This document shows positions 9,073 through 18,315 of a stretch of DNA of 64,000 nucleotides, one piece after another. The notes below the pieces were generated by a model. That model did no database searches, was not told where the DNA came from, and saw only the letters and a list, made by a program, of their open reading frames with translations. Source of the stretch: an uncultured Allomuricauda sp. (GTDB lineage Bacteria > Bacteroidota > Bacteroidia > Flavobacteriales > Flavobacteriaceae); the NCBI RefSeq assembly GCF_947495325.1, contig NZ_CANLYK010000006.1, positions 34,859 to 98,858 on the forward strand. The letters are read 5' to 3'. Both the position numbers and the translations under genes were made by a program. Each line of letters starts with the position of its first letter. Position 1 is the stretch's first letter.

Positions 9073-9084
9073 AGCCTTAAATTT

Positions 9085-11631
9085 TTAAGCCGAATTTCGA
9101 CTCGCATTAATATTCCCGTACAATGACCTTGTAACTATCTTTTCATACAACTCCTTGTATTCCGAGTTTTGCGTGATATGATACAATGCATTTTGCTGAA
9201 TGACCAATAAGGGCAGAACAATCTTTTCCCTAATCTTTACAGATTCTCGAGATACAGCTTCGTCTTCCATTAAAATCTTAAGTCCAGAAATCTGCAAAAG
9301 CATTTTTTTGGACAGTTGGTATTCCTCATGAAGTATGTTCCAAAACTTCCCAAACTCAGGATCATCCTTCATATAGCTGGTCAAATCAAAATTGGTTTTT
9401 GCCAAAGACATCATACTATTTAGCATTAAAGCCTTAAAGAACGGCACTTCTTTGTATAGTTTTTTAACCTCATTCAACCTACCTTCATCTTTTAGTTTTT
9501 GCATGGCAGAACCCATACCAAAATAGCCCGGCACATTCTGTTTTAACTGGCTCCAAGAACCCACGAAAGAAATAGCACGCAAATCTGAAAGTTCCAATTG
9601 TTTTTTGTTTCCACGTTTTCCGGGCCTACTGCCAATATTGGCCTTTGTATAATATTTTAAAGTACTGCGGTGCTCCAAATAGGGTATGAACTTTTCGTGC
9701 TGTTTTAGCGCGTCGTATTTATTAAAGCTTAATTCCGAAAGTTCTTCTATCAGTTTTCGCTGTCCTGTTGAAATTACATGCTCCTTTCCAAACAGGTTGT
9801 TGCTAAGCCCGGCAGTAAGCAACTGTTCAGAATTGTGAATAAACTGTTCCTTGGTTCCATAGGTACTGGTAATGGTCTGGCCTTGAATGGTCATCTGAAT
9901 TTCGTGATTGGCCACATCTTTGGTCTGGGCGGCATAAAAACGATGGGTCTTTCCTCCTCCTCTTGCTGGAGGCCCTCCCCTACCATCAAAAAATATAGCT
10001 TTGATTCCATTTTTCTTGCACACCTTACTTAAAGTTTCCTTTGTTTTTAAGATGGACCAATTTGCTTTTAAATAACCACCATCCTTGGTCCCATCTGAAA
10101 AGCCAAGCATTATGGTATGAATGTCCTTTCTTCGCTCTAGATGCTTACGATATAAAGCGGTATCAAACAAGGTTTGCATAACTTTTTCAGCGGCTTCCAT
10201 CCCTTTCATGGTCTCGAATAATGGGATAATATCAAAAGTAATATCATCCACATTCCAACCACACCATCTAAACAGCCCAAAAACAAAAAGAACGGAATAG
10301 ATATCCTCAGAATTACTAATGATATATCTGTTGCAGCCCTCCTCACCATTCTTGGCCTGAATTTCTTTTAATTGTTGAATATTGGTAATTGTATCTTTTA
10401 CAATTTCCTCTTCAAAATCAGCTGGATTTAGCTTCAAGTCTTTATCCAACAACCATTTTTGTAGCTTTTTATCATCCAGTTCATCAATGGTTTCCTTTAT
10501 TGCCCCCTGCTGTTTTAAAATAGTTTCAACCACCAATTTATGTTTGCTGTGATCCTGTCTAACATCTAGCGTAGCAAAGTGGGTCTTAAAAATGTGAACT
10601 TTATTGATAAAGTGATCCAAATCATCCAAATGCAATCCGTGGTATTCATTTACTAATATGTTACGAATCTCACTGAGCTTATCAATAATTTCTGGATAGC
10701 CCACAATAATCTTTGCATTGAACATTGCTTTGTAGAGTTCTCCACTCAGCGCGTTCAAGTCACCTTGCAGATTCTTGAATGTTAATTTTTTACGCAATGA
10801 TTTAAGCTCATTGTAATAACATTTCATAAGGTTGAGACGAAGTTCATCTGCCACCTGTCCGGTAATTTTGGCTGTAACAAAAGGGTTTCCATCCCGGTCT
10901 CCTCCGGGCCAAAAACCCAGCTTTAGAATATTGTAGTTGCAAAAATCCTCAGCGCTTACATTGCGTTTTACGTACTGAAACAATTCCCCGATTGCATCAT
11001 AATAAGTATGTCGTAAAATATAAATAATATTCTTTGCCTCATCCAAAGGAGTAGGCTTTTTGGCATTTATCAACGATGTCAATCCTAACTGCTGTAGGGT
11101 AACATCAATTTTATTGACCTCGTTCTCATCGATCAATGATTGCATGTTGGAAATAATATCCAATACTGCGGGAGTATAAAATTGTGTAGGGTGTGCCGTA
11201 AGCACAATTCTTGCACTAAAAGTTGATAATTGTTTCGCTATTTTATCCCAATTCTTGTTCTTATCCACAAGCTTGAAATAGTCTTTTATGGAAAGTGAAT
11301 TGCTGTATTGCTGTAATTTAGAAAAGGCAGAATCCTCAACACTATCATACAAAACCACCTGACGTTCAACGTATTGTATTATCTTAAACATGAAATCCAA
11401 TCGTTCACGTTCATCTTTAATATCTACAAAATTGGAAAAGAAGGTTTCTAAAATTTCTTGTGGAGTTTTACCTTCTTTTAGTCCTTTCTCGCATTGATCC
11501 AATAAAAGCGGTATCAACATTCCAACATTTTCAATGTTCCTATACGGGAGGTTCATGAACAAACTGTTATAAATGTTGAATTTATTGGTAACCGATTTTT
11601 TAAATTCTTCTAGACGTTTGGATTGCTGCAT
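9085..11631 (-). CDS. ppc: Phosphoenolpyruvate carboxylase
   Basis: Carboxylates phosphoenolpyruvate to oxaloacetate to refill the TCA cycle. The 848-residue length is within the bacterial range. Catalytic signatures are present: TAHPTQ (about residue 143, catalytic His), GFWPGGDRDGNP (about 242), GFSDGTKDGG (about 515) and the glycine-rich loop GRGGPPARGGGKTH (about 550). The ATG at 11631 precedes a normal N-terminus. It is monocistronic by spacing: 47 bp separate its 3' end from the UDG-like start, and 167 bp lie upstream of it. Confidence 0.97.
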   Translation of the reverse strand: MQQSKRLEEFKKSVTNKFNIYNSLFMNLPYRNIENVGMLIPLLLDQCEKGLKEGKTPQEILETFFSNFVDIKDERERLDFMFKIIQYVERQVVLYDSVEDSAFSKLQQYSNSLSIKDYFKLVDKNKNWDKIAKQLSTFSARIVLTAHPTQFYTPAVLDIISNMQSLIDENEVNKIDVTLQQLGLTSLINAKKPTPLDEAKNIIYILRHTYYDAIGELFQYVKRNVSAEDFCNYNILKLGFWPGGDRDGNPFVTAKITGQVADELRLNLMKCYYNELKSLRKKLTFKNLQGDLNALSGELYKAMFNAKIIVGYPEIIDKLSEIRNILVNEYHGLHLDDLDHFINKVHIFKTHFATLDVRQDHSKHKLVVETILKQQGAIKETIDELDDKKLQKWLLDKDLKLNPADFEEEIVKDTITNIQQLKEIQAKNGEEGCNRYIISNSEDIYSVLFVFGLFRWCGWNVDDITFDIIPLFETMKGMEAAEKVMQTLFDTALYRKHLERRKDIHTIMLGFSDGTKDGGYLKANWSILKTKETLSKVCKKNGIKAIFFDGRGGPPARGGGKTHRFYAAQTKDVANHEIQMTIQGQTITSTYGTKEQFIHNSEQLLTAGLSNNLFGKEHVISTGQRKLIEELSELSFNKYDALKQHEKFIPYLEHRSTLKYYTKANIGSRPGKRGNKKQLELSDLRAISFVGSWSQLKQNVPGYFGMGSAMQKLKDEGRLNEVKKLYKEVPFFKALMLNSMMSLAKTNFDLTSYMKDDPEFGKFWNILHEEYQLSKKMLLQISGLKILMEDEAVSRESVKIREKIVLPLLVIQQNALYHITQNSEYKELYEKIVTRSLYGNINASRNSA

Positions 11632-11688
11632 GGATAATCGGTATTATTTCGTTAGTATTTAAATGGATTCAAAGATCGTGATAAAACC

Positions 11689-11721
11689 CAAATTTAGAAG
11701 GTAAATTTAGCTACATAACAA
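11689..11721 (-). promoter_or_regulatory. Likely promoter of ppc
   Basis: On the minus strand TTG (11721-11719) is followed after 22 bp by TAAATTTG (11696-11689), matching the Bacteroidetes -33/-7 pair. It lies about 58 bp upstream of the ppc start. Confidence 0.5.
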
Positions 11722-11798
11722 GTTTGGAAAAAGAAACCCACAAACTTAACACCTAGTAAGGTCTTTATTTGAGAACACCCTACCATATTGGTGATTGC

Positions 11799-12560
11799 CT
11801 AGCGTATAAAAACAGGCTGGTCTTCCCTCAATGTATGTTCCGCACTGAATACATAGCCATCATAATTGAAACCTTTAATGTCTTCGATGGTTTTTGCATC
11901 AGTGTCCAAAATATAACGAACCATTGATCCCCTTGCTTTTTTTGCAAAAAAGCTGATAACCTTTAGTTTATCATTCTTCCAATCCTTAAAAATTGGAGTT
12001 ATGGTAGGTACTTTTAATTGTCTCTCATCAATGGCTCCAAAATATTCATTGCTAGCCAAATTGATGAATAGTTCACCCTCTTCCAACTCTTCGTTCAAAT
12101 GAGCGGTCAATTGTTTTTTCCAAAACTCATAAAGATTCTTTTTACGGGCTACCTTTAATTGGGTTCCCATTTCCAAACGATACGGTTGAATCAAGTCCAA
12201 TGGTTTCAAAATTCCATAAAGCCCGGATAAGATGCGAAGCGTATCTTGGAGTTGATCTAACTTGTTTTCAGGAATCGTGTATGCATCCAAACCTTGGTAT
12301 ACATCCCCATTAAATGAAAACACGGCAGGTCTTGAGTTTTCCGGAGTAAAAGGTGTTGAAAATTGTTGGTTTCTTTGCCAATTAAGCTCTGCTAAATTAT
12401 CCGATATGGACATGAGCTTGGACAATACCTTTGGCTTTTTCTTTACCAGAACACTATTCAGCTTTTCAGATTGCTCCAAAAATTGTGGCTGACTATATCT
12501 TGATGTTGGTAATTCCGTTTCAAAATCAAGTGATTTGGCAGGAGAAATAACAATTTTCAT
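11799..12560 (-). CDS. yaaA: Peroxide stress protein YaaA (UPF0246/DUF328)
   Basis: Member of the YaaA family, which in E. coli lowers intracellular iron and limits DNA damage during hydrogen peroxide stress. The protein begins [14 protein letters not shown], the family hallmark, so the ATG at 12560 is the start. Upstream codons in frame are non-ATG. Other family blocks are [26 protein letters not shown] and INLASNEYF, with an [10 protein letters not shown] motif near the C-terminus. At 253 residues it is full length. It is transcribed alone, followed by ppc on the same strand after 167 bp. Confidence 0.93.
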   Translation of the reverse strand: MKIVISPAKSLDFETELPTSRYSQPQFLEQSEKLNSVLVKKKPKVLSKLMSISDNLAELNWQRNQQFSTPFTPENSRPAVFSFNGDVYQGLDAYTIPENKLDQLQDTLRILSGLYGILKPLDLIQPYRLEMGTQLKVARKKNLYEFWKKQLTAHLNEELEEGELFINLASNEYFGAIDERQLKVPTITPIFKDWKNDKLKVISFFAKKARGSMVRYILDTDAKTIEDIKGFNYDGYVFSAEHTLREDQPVFIR

Positions 12561-12648
12561 TTTGTTCAATTTTAAGTAAAAATAAAGATGAAAACTGACT
12601 TTTGCACATTATTCGTAACGGTGTTTTCAATCTTGAAATTGAAAAAAA

Positions 12649-13677
12649 CTATTGTTCACTGTGCTTGGCATAGTTTCGCCATTTTTCAATACAGTTTGCC
12701 ATATCTTCTGGCACTTCGGAATCAAACCGCATAAACTCTCCTGTTTCCGGATGTTCAAAACCCAAAGTTTTGGCATGTAGTGCCTGTCTAGGTAAGATTT
12801 TAAAGGCATTTTCTACAAACTGCTTGTATTTGGTAAAAGTGGTTCCTTTTAAAATCTTGTCTCCGCCATATCGCTCATCATTGAACAAAGTGTGTCCTAT
12901 ATACTTCATATGCACACGAATTTGATGCGTTCTTCCCGTTTCCAGCTTACAGGATACCAAAGTGATATAGCCCAATCGTTCAATAACTTTATAGTGTGTA
13001 ACCGCTTCCTTACCTTGATCTCCTTCAGGAAAAACCACCATTTGTAATCGATTCTTTGGATTTCGGGCAATATGTCCTTCAACGGTTCCTTCATCCTCCG
13101 CCACATTTCCCCAGACCAAGGCCAAATATTCACGTTCACTGCTCTTGTCAAAAAATTGTTTTGCCAGATGCGTCATTGCTTTTTCCGTCTTTGCAATAAC
13201 AAGGAGTCCAGATGTATCTTTGTCTATCCTGTGAACCAGTCCGGGTCGTTCTGAACTATTGTTGGGCAAATTGTCAAAATGGTGTACCAATGCATTGATC
13301 AATGTGCCGGAATAATTTCCATGTCCTGGGTGCACTACCATTCCAGCTGGTTTATTGACCACCAAAAGTGTGTCGTCTTCATAAACAATGTCCAATGGAA
13401 TATTCTCCGGAGTCAATAAAAACTCATAAGGTGGATGCTCAAACATTACTTTGACCTCATCACCAGCCTTTACTTTGTAGTTTTGCTTTACAACAAGCTC
13501 GTTAACCCAAATATTTCCCTGTTTGGCAGCTTGTTGAATTTTATTTCTGGTCGCATTTTCAATAAAATTCATCAAAAACTTATCAACCCTCAAAGGTTCC
13601 TGTCCTTTGGAAGCAATAAATTTATGATGTTCAAAAAGTTCTTCTTGTGAAAGATCGATGTTCTCGGAAGCATCCAT
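12649..13677 (-). CDS. rluD: Ribosomal large subunit pseudouridine synthase, RluD-like
   Basis: RluA-family enzyme that isomerises uridines in 23S rRNA. An S4 RNA-binding domain covers about residues 28-90. The catalytic domain follows with the active-site Asp in VHRIDKDTSGLLV (about residues 147-160), and GRTHQIRVHMKYIGHTL near 248. The 342-residue length is normal. The ATG at 13677 is 2 bp after the stop of the upstream PASTA gene, so the two form an operon. RluC-type specificity is possible, but the long N-terminus with S4 domain and the end of the protein look RluD-like. Confidence 0.9.
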   Translation of the reverse strand: MDASENIDLSQEELFEHHKFIASKGQEPLRVDKFLMNFIENATRNKIQQAAKQGNIWVNELVVKQNYKVKAGDEVKVMFEHPPYEFLLTPENIPLDIVYEDDTLLVVNKPAGMVVHPGHGNYSGTLINALVHHFDNLPNNSSERPGLVHRIDKDTSGLLVIAKTEKAMTHLAKQFFDKSSEREYLALVWGNVAEDEGTVEGHIARNPKNRLQMVVFPEGDQGKEAVTHYKVIERLGYITLVSCKLETGRTHQIRVHMKYIGHTLFNDERYGGDKILKGTTFTKYKQFVENAFKILPRQALHAKTLGFEHPETGEFMRFDSEVPEDMANCIEKWRNYAKHSEQ

Positions 13678-13679
13678 AT

Positions 13680-14267
13680 TTAATTGGATTCAGCCTGTAT
13701 ACGTGCACTTCCCGGAATAGTACCATTACCACACACCAATTCTATTTTTGAAGTTTTGGGTAGTTTATCTCCAGGTTTTAAAAACTTCCCCTTGTATTTC
13801 ATTCTGTAAACCATATTCTTGCCCAGCTCATCAATATAGGTTACACGCTGTACATCCAACCCCACGGCCCGTAACATAGAGGTTGCGTTTCGTTGGGTAA
13901 CTTGGATAATATTCGGTACCGTCACCTTTTTATAACCGGATGGGTTAACAGTGAAGTAAATTTTACGATTTGCCTTTACTTTATTTCCCGCCGCCGGATC
14001 TTGCTCCAAAATTGAAAAACGCGGGTATTCTGGGTTATAGTTTGAAGAATCCAACACTTGATAACGCAATCCTACATTTTCAACCGTCTCTCTCATTTCC
14101 ATCACGGACATCTTTGAAAAATCAGGGACTTCAACAAACTCACCATGATTAGTGGTTTTCTTTAACCATTGAAGCGTTAAAAAACACAGCACTACGACTG
14201 CCACAAGGGCCAGACCCAATTGAATCAAAAAAACCTTACTTTTTAGAAAGCTCAAAAAATGTTTCAT
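13680..14267 (-). CDS. Membrane-anchored PASTA-domain protein
   Basis: The 195-residue protein has a short cytoplasmic start, one transmembrane helix (about residues 12-32) and an exported part with PASTA repeats. The first begins at VEVPDFSKMSV (about 44), the second at VTVPNIIQVTQ (about 116), and a partial third element follows near the end. PASTA domains bind peptidoglycan fragments or beta-lactams in other proteins, but here there is no kinase or penicillin-binding domain attached. It is co-transcribed with rluD and lies divergent to ddl, so a cell-wall role is plausible but inferred. Confidence 0.85.
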   Translation of the reverse strand: MKHFLSFLKSKVFLIQLGLALVAVVVLCFLTLQWLKKTTNHGEFVEVPDFSKMSVMEMRETVENVGLRYQVLDSSNYNPEYPRFSILEQDPAAGNKVKANRKIYFTVNPSGYKKVTVPNIIQVTQRNATSMLRAVGLDVQRVTYIDELGKNMVYRMKYKGKFLKPGDKLPKTSKIELVCGNGTIPGSARIQAESN

Positions 14268-14286
14268 GTAATACGCCTTATCTGAA

Positions 14287-14294
14287 CAAATATA
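14287..14294 (-). promoter_or_regulatory. Possible -7 element for the PASTA-rluD operon
   Basis: The minus strand reads TATATTTG, matching TAnnTTTG, 19 bp upstream of the PASTA gene start. No -33 TTG at the right distance was found. Confidence 0.42.
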
Positions 14295-14346
14295 GGAAAG
14301 ACAGTCCTTTTTTCTTTACTTTGACAAAGTGATATTCGATGACCCG

Positions 14347-15321
14347 ATGAAAAAAAACATCGCCATCATTATGGGTGGCTATTCTAGTGAGCGTGAAATT
14401 TCGATAAAAAGCGGTAACGTGGTTTATCAATACTTGGATAAAACTAAATATAATTCGTATCGTATCATAATTTCAACCGAGAAATGGATTTACCTTGATG
14501 ATAACAATGAGGAATTTCCAATTGATAAAGCTGATTTTAGTATTGCTTTAGCCGACGGGAAGATTAGTTTTGATTGTGTTTTTAATGCCATTCATGGTAC
14601 TCCAGGTGAGGATGGGTTGCTTCAGGCCTATTTTGAATTGTTGAATATACCTCAGACTGCTTGCAACCATTATCAGGCCGCACTTACTTTTAACAAAAGG
14701 GATTTGTTGAGTACACTTAAACCTTATGGCGTACAATGTGCAACATCGTATCATCTAAATTTAGGTGAAACTATTGATGAAGCTGCCATTCTGGACAAAG
14801 TGGGACTCCCTTGTTTTGTAAAAGCCAATAGGGCCGGTAGCAGTTATGGAATTTCAAAAGTTCACAAAAGAGAGGATTTAAGTGATGCCATAACAAATGC
14901 TTTTTCTGAAGATAATGAGGTAATCATAGAGTCATTTTTAGACGGAACCGAAGTTTCTGTTGGTGTCATTACTTACAATAATGAAATAACAGTGCTTCCA
15001 ATTACAGAAATAGTTACAGAAAATGATTTTTTTGATTATGAGGCAAAATATCTAGGAAAGTCCCAAGAAATAACCCCTGCTAGAATTTCCAAAATCCAGG
15101 AAGAGAATGTAACTAAGTGGGCAAAATACATTTATAAAACACTTGGTTTAAAGGGGTATACGCGCAGTGAGTTCATTTTTATTGGCAATGACCCATATCT
15201 TCTTGAAGTAAATACAACTCCGGGACTTACAGAGGAGAGCATCTTACCGCAACAAGCAAATGCAGCTGGAATATCGTTGGAACAACTATTTGGAAGCGCC
15301 GTTGAAGAGGCATTGCGATAG
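14347..15321 (+). CDS. ddl: D-alanine--D-alanine ligase
   Basis: ATP-grasp enzyme that joins two D-alanines for peptidoglycan precursors. IAIIMGGYSSEREIS lies at the N-terminus, where the Glu is catalytic. NAIHGTPGEDG is near residue 79, FVKANRAGSSYGISKV near 157 and LLEVNTTPGLTEESI near 282, the last carrying metal ligands. The ATG at 14347 gives 324 residues with the usual MKKNIAII start. A GTG at 14329 would add six unconserved residues and is rejected. coaD follows 32 bp later on the same strand. Confidence 0.95.
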   Translation: MKKNIAIIMGGYSSEREISIKSGNVVYQYLDKTKYNSYRIIISTEKWIYLDDNNEEFPIDKADFSIALADGKISFDCVFNAIHGTPGEDGLLQAYFELLNIPQTACNHYQAALTFNKRDLLSTLKPYGVQCATSYHLNLGETIDEAAILDKVGLPCFVKANRAGSSYGISKVHKREDLSDAITNAFSEDNEVIIESFLDGTEVSVGVITYNNEITVLPITEIVTENDFFDYEAKYLGKSQEITPARISKIQEENVTKWAKYIYKTLGLKGYTRSEFIFIGNDPYLLEVNTTPGLTEESILPQQANAAGISLEQLFGSAVEEALR

Positions 15322-15353
15322 AAAATCAGTATTTTTAAACAAACTTTCCAACC

Positions 15354-15809
15354 ATGAGACGTGCTATTTTTCCAGGTTCATTTGACCCGCTTACCTTAGG
15401 CCACTTTGATGTTATCAAAAGAGGAATAAGCCTATTTGATGAATTATTTATTGCTATTGGAATAAATGCGGAAAAAAAATACATGTTCTCCTTGGAAGAG
15501 CGCACTAAGTTCATTGAAGACGCCTTTGAGGACGAACCCAAAATAAAAGTGGTTACCTATGAAGGCATGACTGTGGATTTTTGCAAAAAAATTGATGCCA
15601 ATTTTATATTGCGAGGTTTAAGAAATCCTGCAGATTTTGAATTTGAGAAGGCCATTGCCCACACAAACAGAAAACTTTCCGAAATTGAAACTGTTTTCTT
15701 GTTGACCTCTTCCGGAAAATCGTATATCAGCTCTTCCATTGTTAGGGATGTGATTAGAAACGGTGGAGATTATACTGGTCTTGTTCCCGATACTGTTGTG
15801 GTGAAATAG
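15354..15809 (+). CDS. coaD: Phosphopantetheine adenylyltransferase
   Basis: Adenylates 4'-phosphopantetheine in coenzyme A synthesis. The 151-residue nucleotidyltransferase begins RRAIFPGSFDPLTLGHFDVI with the T/HxGH nucleotide-binding motif at about residues 15-18. LRGLRNPADFEFE (about 87-99) binds substrate and YISSSIVRDV (about 123-132) carries the second ATP motif. Position 32 bp after ddl suggests a shared transcript. Length and motifs leave little doubt. Confidence 0.96.
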   Translation: MRRAIFPGSFDPLTLGHFDVIKRGISLFDELFIAIGINAEKKYMFSLEERTKFIEDAFEDEPKIKVVTYEGMTVDFCKKIDANFILRGLRNPADFEFEKAIAHTNRKLSEIETVFLLTSSGKSYISSSIVRDVIRNGGDYTGLVPDTVVVK

Positions 15810-16012
15810 TAGTTTCCATTTATTTTTTAAACTTCAATCTTAGTCCAAATTTTTCTTCAAAAGGCATTAAATCTTCCCCTATACTCTAACATTTATGGTA
15901 GAAACAACAGATTTCGACCCGTTCACAACAATTTGTGAATTTTAGGGGATAATACTAATATTTTAGTAAGAAAATTCTTATATCTTATTAACCCCCAAAT
16001 CAAGCTTACACA

Positions 16013-17857
16013 TTGAAATCTATTGAAACTGTTCCCCAGAACTATATTCTTAAACAACTTCCAAAGGCAACCGCCTTTGTTGATAAAAACTATTCTATAG
16101 TAGATGCTTCAGACTCTTGGCTACACCTTTTTAATTTCAAATGGGAAGACTTGTCAGGAAAGAGCATTTTAAATGTTTTTACTGACCACGAACAACTCAC
16201 CAAAACAAAACTGAAAGAATATTTAGACTCAAATAAGAGGAAAAAAATTCAACATGTACAGGTCACCAAGGAAGATGAAACATGGTACGAAAGTATTTTA
16301 ACGCCTTGGTTTGATGAAAAAGAAAACGTAGTAGGTACTATTTTACAATCGGAGAATATAAGCAAACGAATAGAAAAAGAACTTGAGTTAAAGAGGACGA
16401 AAATTCTGCTAAAAGCTAAATCCGAAGTTGCCAAAGTAGGCAGTTGGGAGTACGACTTAATTTCACAAAAACTCAGTTGGTGCGATCAAACCAAAAAAAT
16501 ACACGAAGTTCCAAAATCTTTTGTGCCAACAGTAAGTCAAGGTATTGACTTTTACAAACAAGGTTATAGCCGAAATAAAGTTTCGATGCTATTCCATAAA
16601 ATATTGGAGGATGGCACACCTTATAGTCAACGTTTAATAATAATAACAGCAAAAGGTGAAGAAAAATGGGTAGAAGCAGGTGGAAAAGCAATGAAGAAAA
16701 ATGGTGAAATCGTTAAAATCATAGGAACTTTCCAAGATATCAATGATCAGGTCATTGCTGAGAAAAAGACAAAAGAAAGTGAGCAATTACTAAGTACCTT
16801 AATCGACAATCTTCCCATAAATGTTTATATCAAAGACAAAGAATCTCGGAAACTATTGGTAAACAAAACTGAATGTGAATATATAGGGACAAATGCCAAA
16901 AACCTCATAGGAAAATCAGATTTTGATCTTTATGACAAGAAAATTGCCCAAATTTCAAGAGATGAAGATCTTGAAGTAATGCGATCTCTTAAACCCATGG
17001 TAGGTGTGGAAACCATTAATATTAAAAAAGATGGTAGCTCTACCAATTTCTTGACCTCTAAAATACCTCTTATCAATTCCAATGGAGAAGCATATGGCCT
17101 TATTGGTATGAGCATGGACATTACCCATATAAAGGAAAAGGAAGATGAATTGAGAAATCTGATAAATATTACTGCAATTCAAAATAAAAAATTAACAAAT
17201 TTTGCACATATTGTTTCCCATAATTTAAGATCGCATACTGCCAACTTTTCCATGCTCCTGGATTTTCTTATCCATGAAAAAGAAGAAAAAGAGAAAGATC
17301 GAATCATGACAATGTTGACACATGCTTCAGATAATCTATTGGACACTTTAGAAAACTTAAATGACGTTGTGGCCATAAGTACAAATGTCAACATTGATAA
17401 AAAACCTTTAAACCTTAAAGAAAGTATTCTTAAGGTACAACAAAACCTTGCAGCCTTCTTGGAAAAAAATAAAGTTGAGTTTGTAAACCATGTTCCAAAT
17501 AAACTATCTGTTTTGAGTGTTCCTGCCTATCTGGAAAGTATTGTGCTTAATTTGGTTACCAATGCTGTAAAATATAGTAATCCAAAACGAAATCCCCTAA
17601 TTACATTGAGAGCAAAAAAACAGGACAATAGTGTTGTATTAAGTGTTGAGGATAATGGATTGGGGATAGATTTAAACAAATATGGAGGTAAAATCTTTGG
17701 GATGTACAAAACCTTTCATAACAAAAAAGATGCAAGGGGTCTTGGGCTGTATATTATTAAAAATCAGATAGAGGCCATGGGTGGGAGTATAACTGTTAAT
17801 AGCGAAGTGGGCAAAGGCACTACGTTTAATGTCTATTTTAATGAAGAAGATAAATAG
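16013..17857 (+). CDS. PAS-domain sensor histidine kinase
   Basis: The 614-residue cytoplasmic kinase has three PAS-type domains (about residues 12-120, 135-250 and 258-375). They are followed by a phospho-acceptor region with His about 403 in VSHNLRSH and an ATPase domain with N-box NLVTNAVKYS, G1 box VEDNGLGID and G2 box ARGLGLYII. No transmembrane segment is visible, so it senses an internal signal. An in-frame stop at 15989 and the absence of ATG make the TTG at 16013 the start. Its 3' end overlaps the response-regulator gene, its likely partner. The signal is unknown. Confidence 0.88.
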   Translation: MKSIETVPQNYILKQLPKATAFVDKNYSIVDASDSWLHLFNFKWEDLSGKSILNVFTDHEQLTKTKLKEYLDSNKRKKIQHVQVTKEDETWYESILTPWFDEKENVVGTILQSENISKRIEKELELKRTKILLKAKSEVAKVGSWEYDLISQKLSWCDQTKKIHEVPKSFVPTVSQGIDFYKQGYSRNKVSMLFHKILEDGTPYSQRLIIITAKGEEKWVEAGGKAMKKNGEIVKIIGTFQDINDQVIAEKKTKESEQLLSTLIDNLPINVYIKDKESRKLLVNKTECEYIGTNAKNLIGKSDFDLYDKKIAQISRDEDLEVMRSLKPMVGVETINIKKDGSSTNFLTSKIPLINSNGEAYGLIGMSMDITHIKEKEDELRNLINITAIQNKKLTNFAHIVSHNLRSHTANFSMLLDFLIHEKEEKEKDRIMTMLTHASDNLLDTLENLNDVVAISTNVNIDKKPLNLKESILKVQQNLAAFLEKNKVEFVNHVPNKLSVLSVPAYLESIVLNLVTNAVKYSNPKRNPLITLRAKKQDNSVVLSVEDNGLGIDLNKYGGKIFGMYKTFHNKKDARGLGLYIIKNQIEAMGGSITVNSEVGKGTTFNVYFNEEDK

Positions 17858-18245
17858 TCTATATATCATTGATGATGACCCTATTGCAATCTTTGGTATT
17901 AAAAAAATGCTGAAGCTGAAAGTAGAATGCAATGACATCAAAGCATTTGAAAATGGGAAAATGGCTTTGGATGACCTAAAGGGAAGAATAGAATATGGAG
18001 ACGGAATACCTGAAGTAATATTTTTAGATATCAATATGCCCATTATGGATGGTTGGGAGTTCTTGGAAGAATTGCTAAACCTGAACATTGAGGAGAAGGT
18101 TATCATCAATGTAATTACCTCTTCAATTGATCCATCAGATTATCAAAAATGGAATCATTTCAGGCTCAACTCCATTCATCATCTAAATTTTAGAAACAAA
18201 CCTATCTATAAAATTGAGGTAACAGATGTCAGTTTGGCATCATAA
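17841..18245 (+). CDS. Single-domain response regulator, partner of upstream kinase
   Basis: A receiver domain fills the 134-residue protein. YIIDDDP holds the acidic pocket, the phospho-acceptor Asp is about residue 63 in VIFLDINMPIMDGWEF, the Ser/Thr lies in NVITSSID, and the Lys lies in NKPIYKI. No output domain is present, so it probably acts on another protein or in a phosphorelay. The ATG at 17841 is chosen over 17829 because conservation starts at MKKINSLYIIDDD. It overlaps the kinase by 17 bp, strongly suggesting coupled expression. Confidence 0.86.
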   Translation: MKKINSLYIIDDDPIAIFGIKKMLKLKVECNDIKAFENGKMALDDLKGRIEYGDGIPEVIFLDINMPIMDGWEFLEELLNLNIEEKVIINVITSSIDPSDYQKWNHFRLNSIHHLNFRNKPIYKIEVTDVSLAS

Positions 18246-18315
18246 ATACTTAATTCGCTATTTTTGCTGGTAAGAGTTTTCCTTTTAGTGAATTTTCAAC
18301 TAACATCAAACAACA

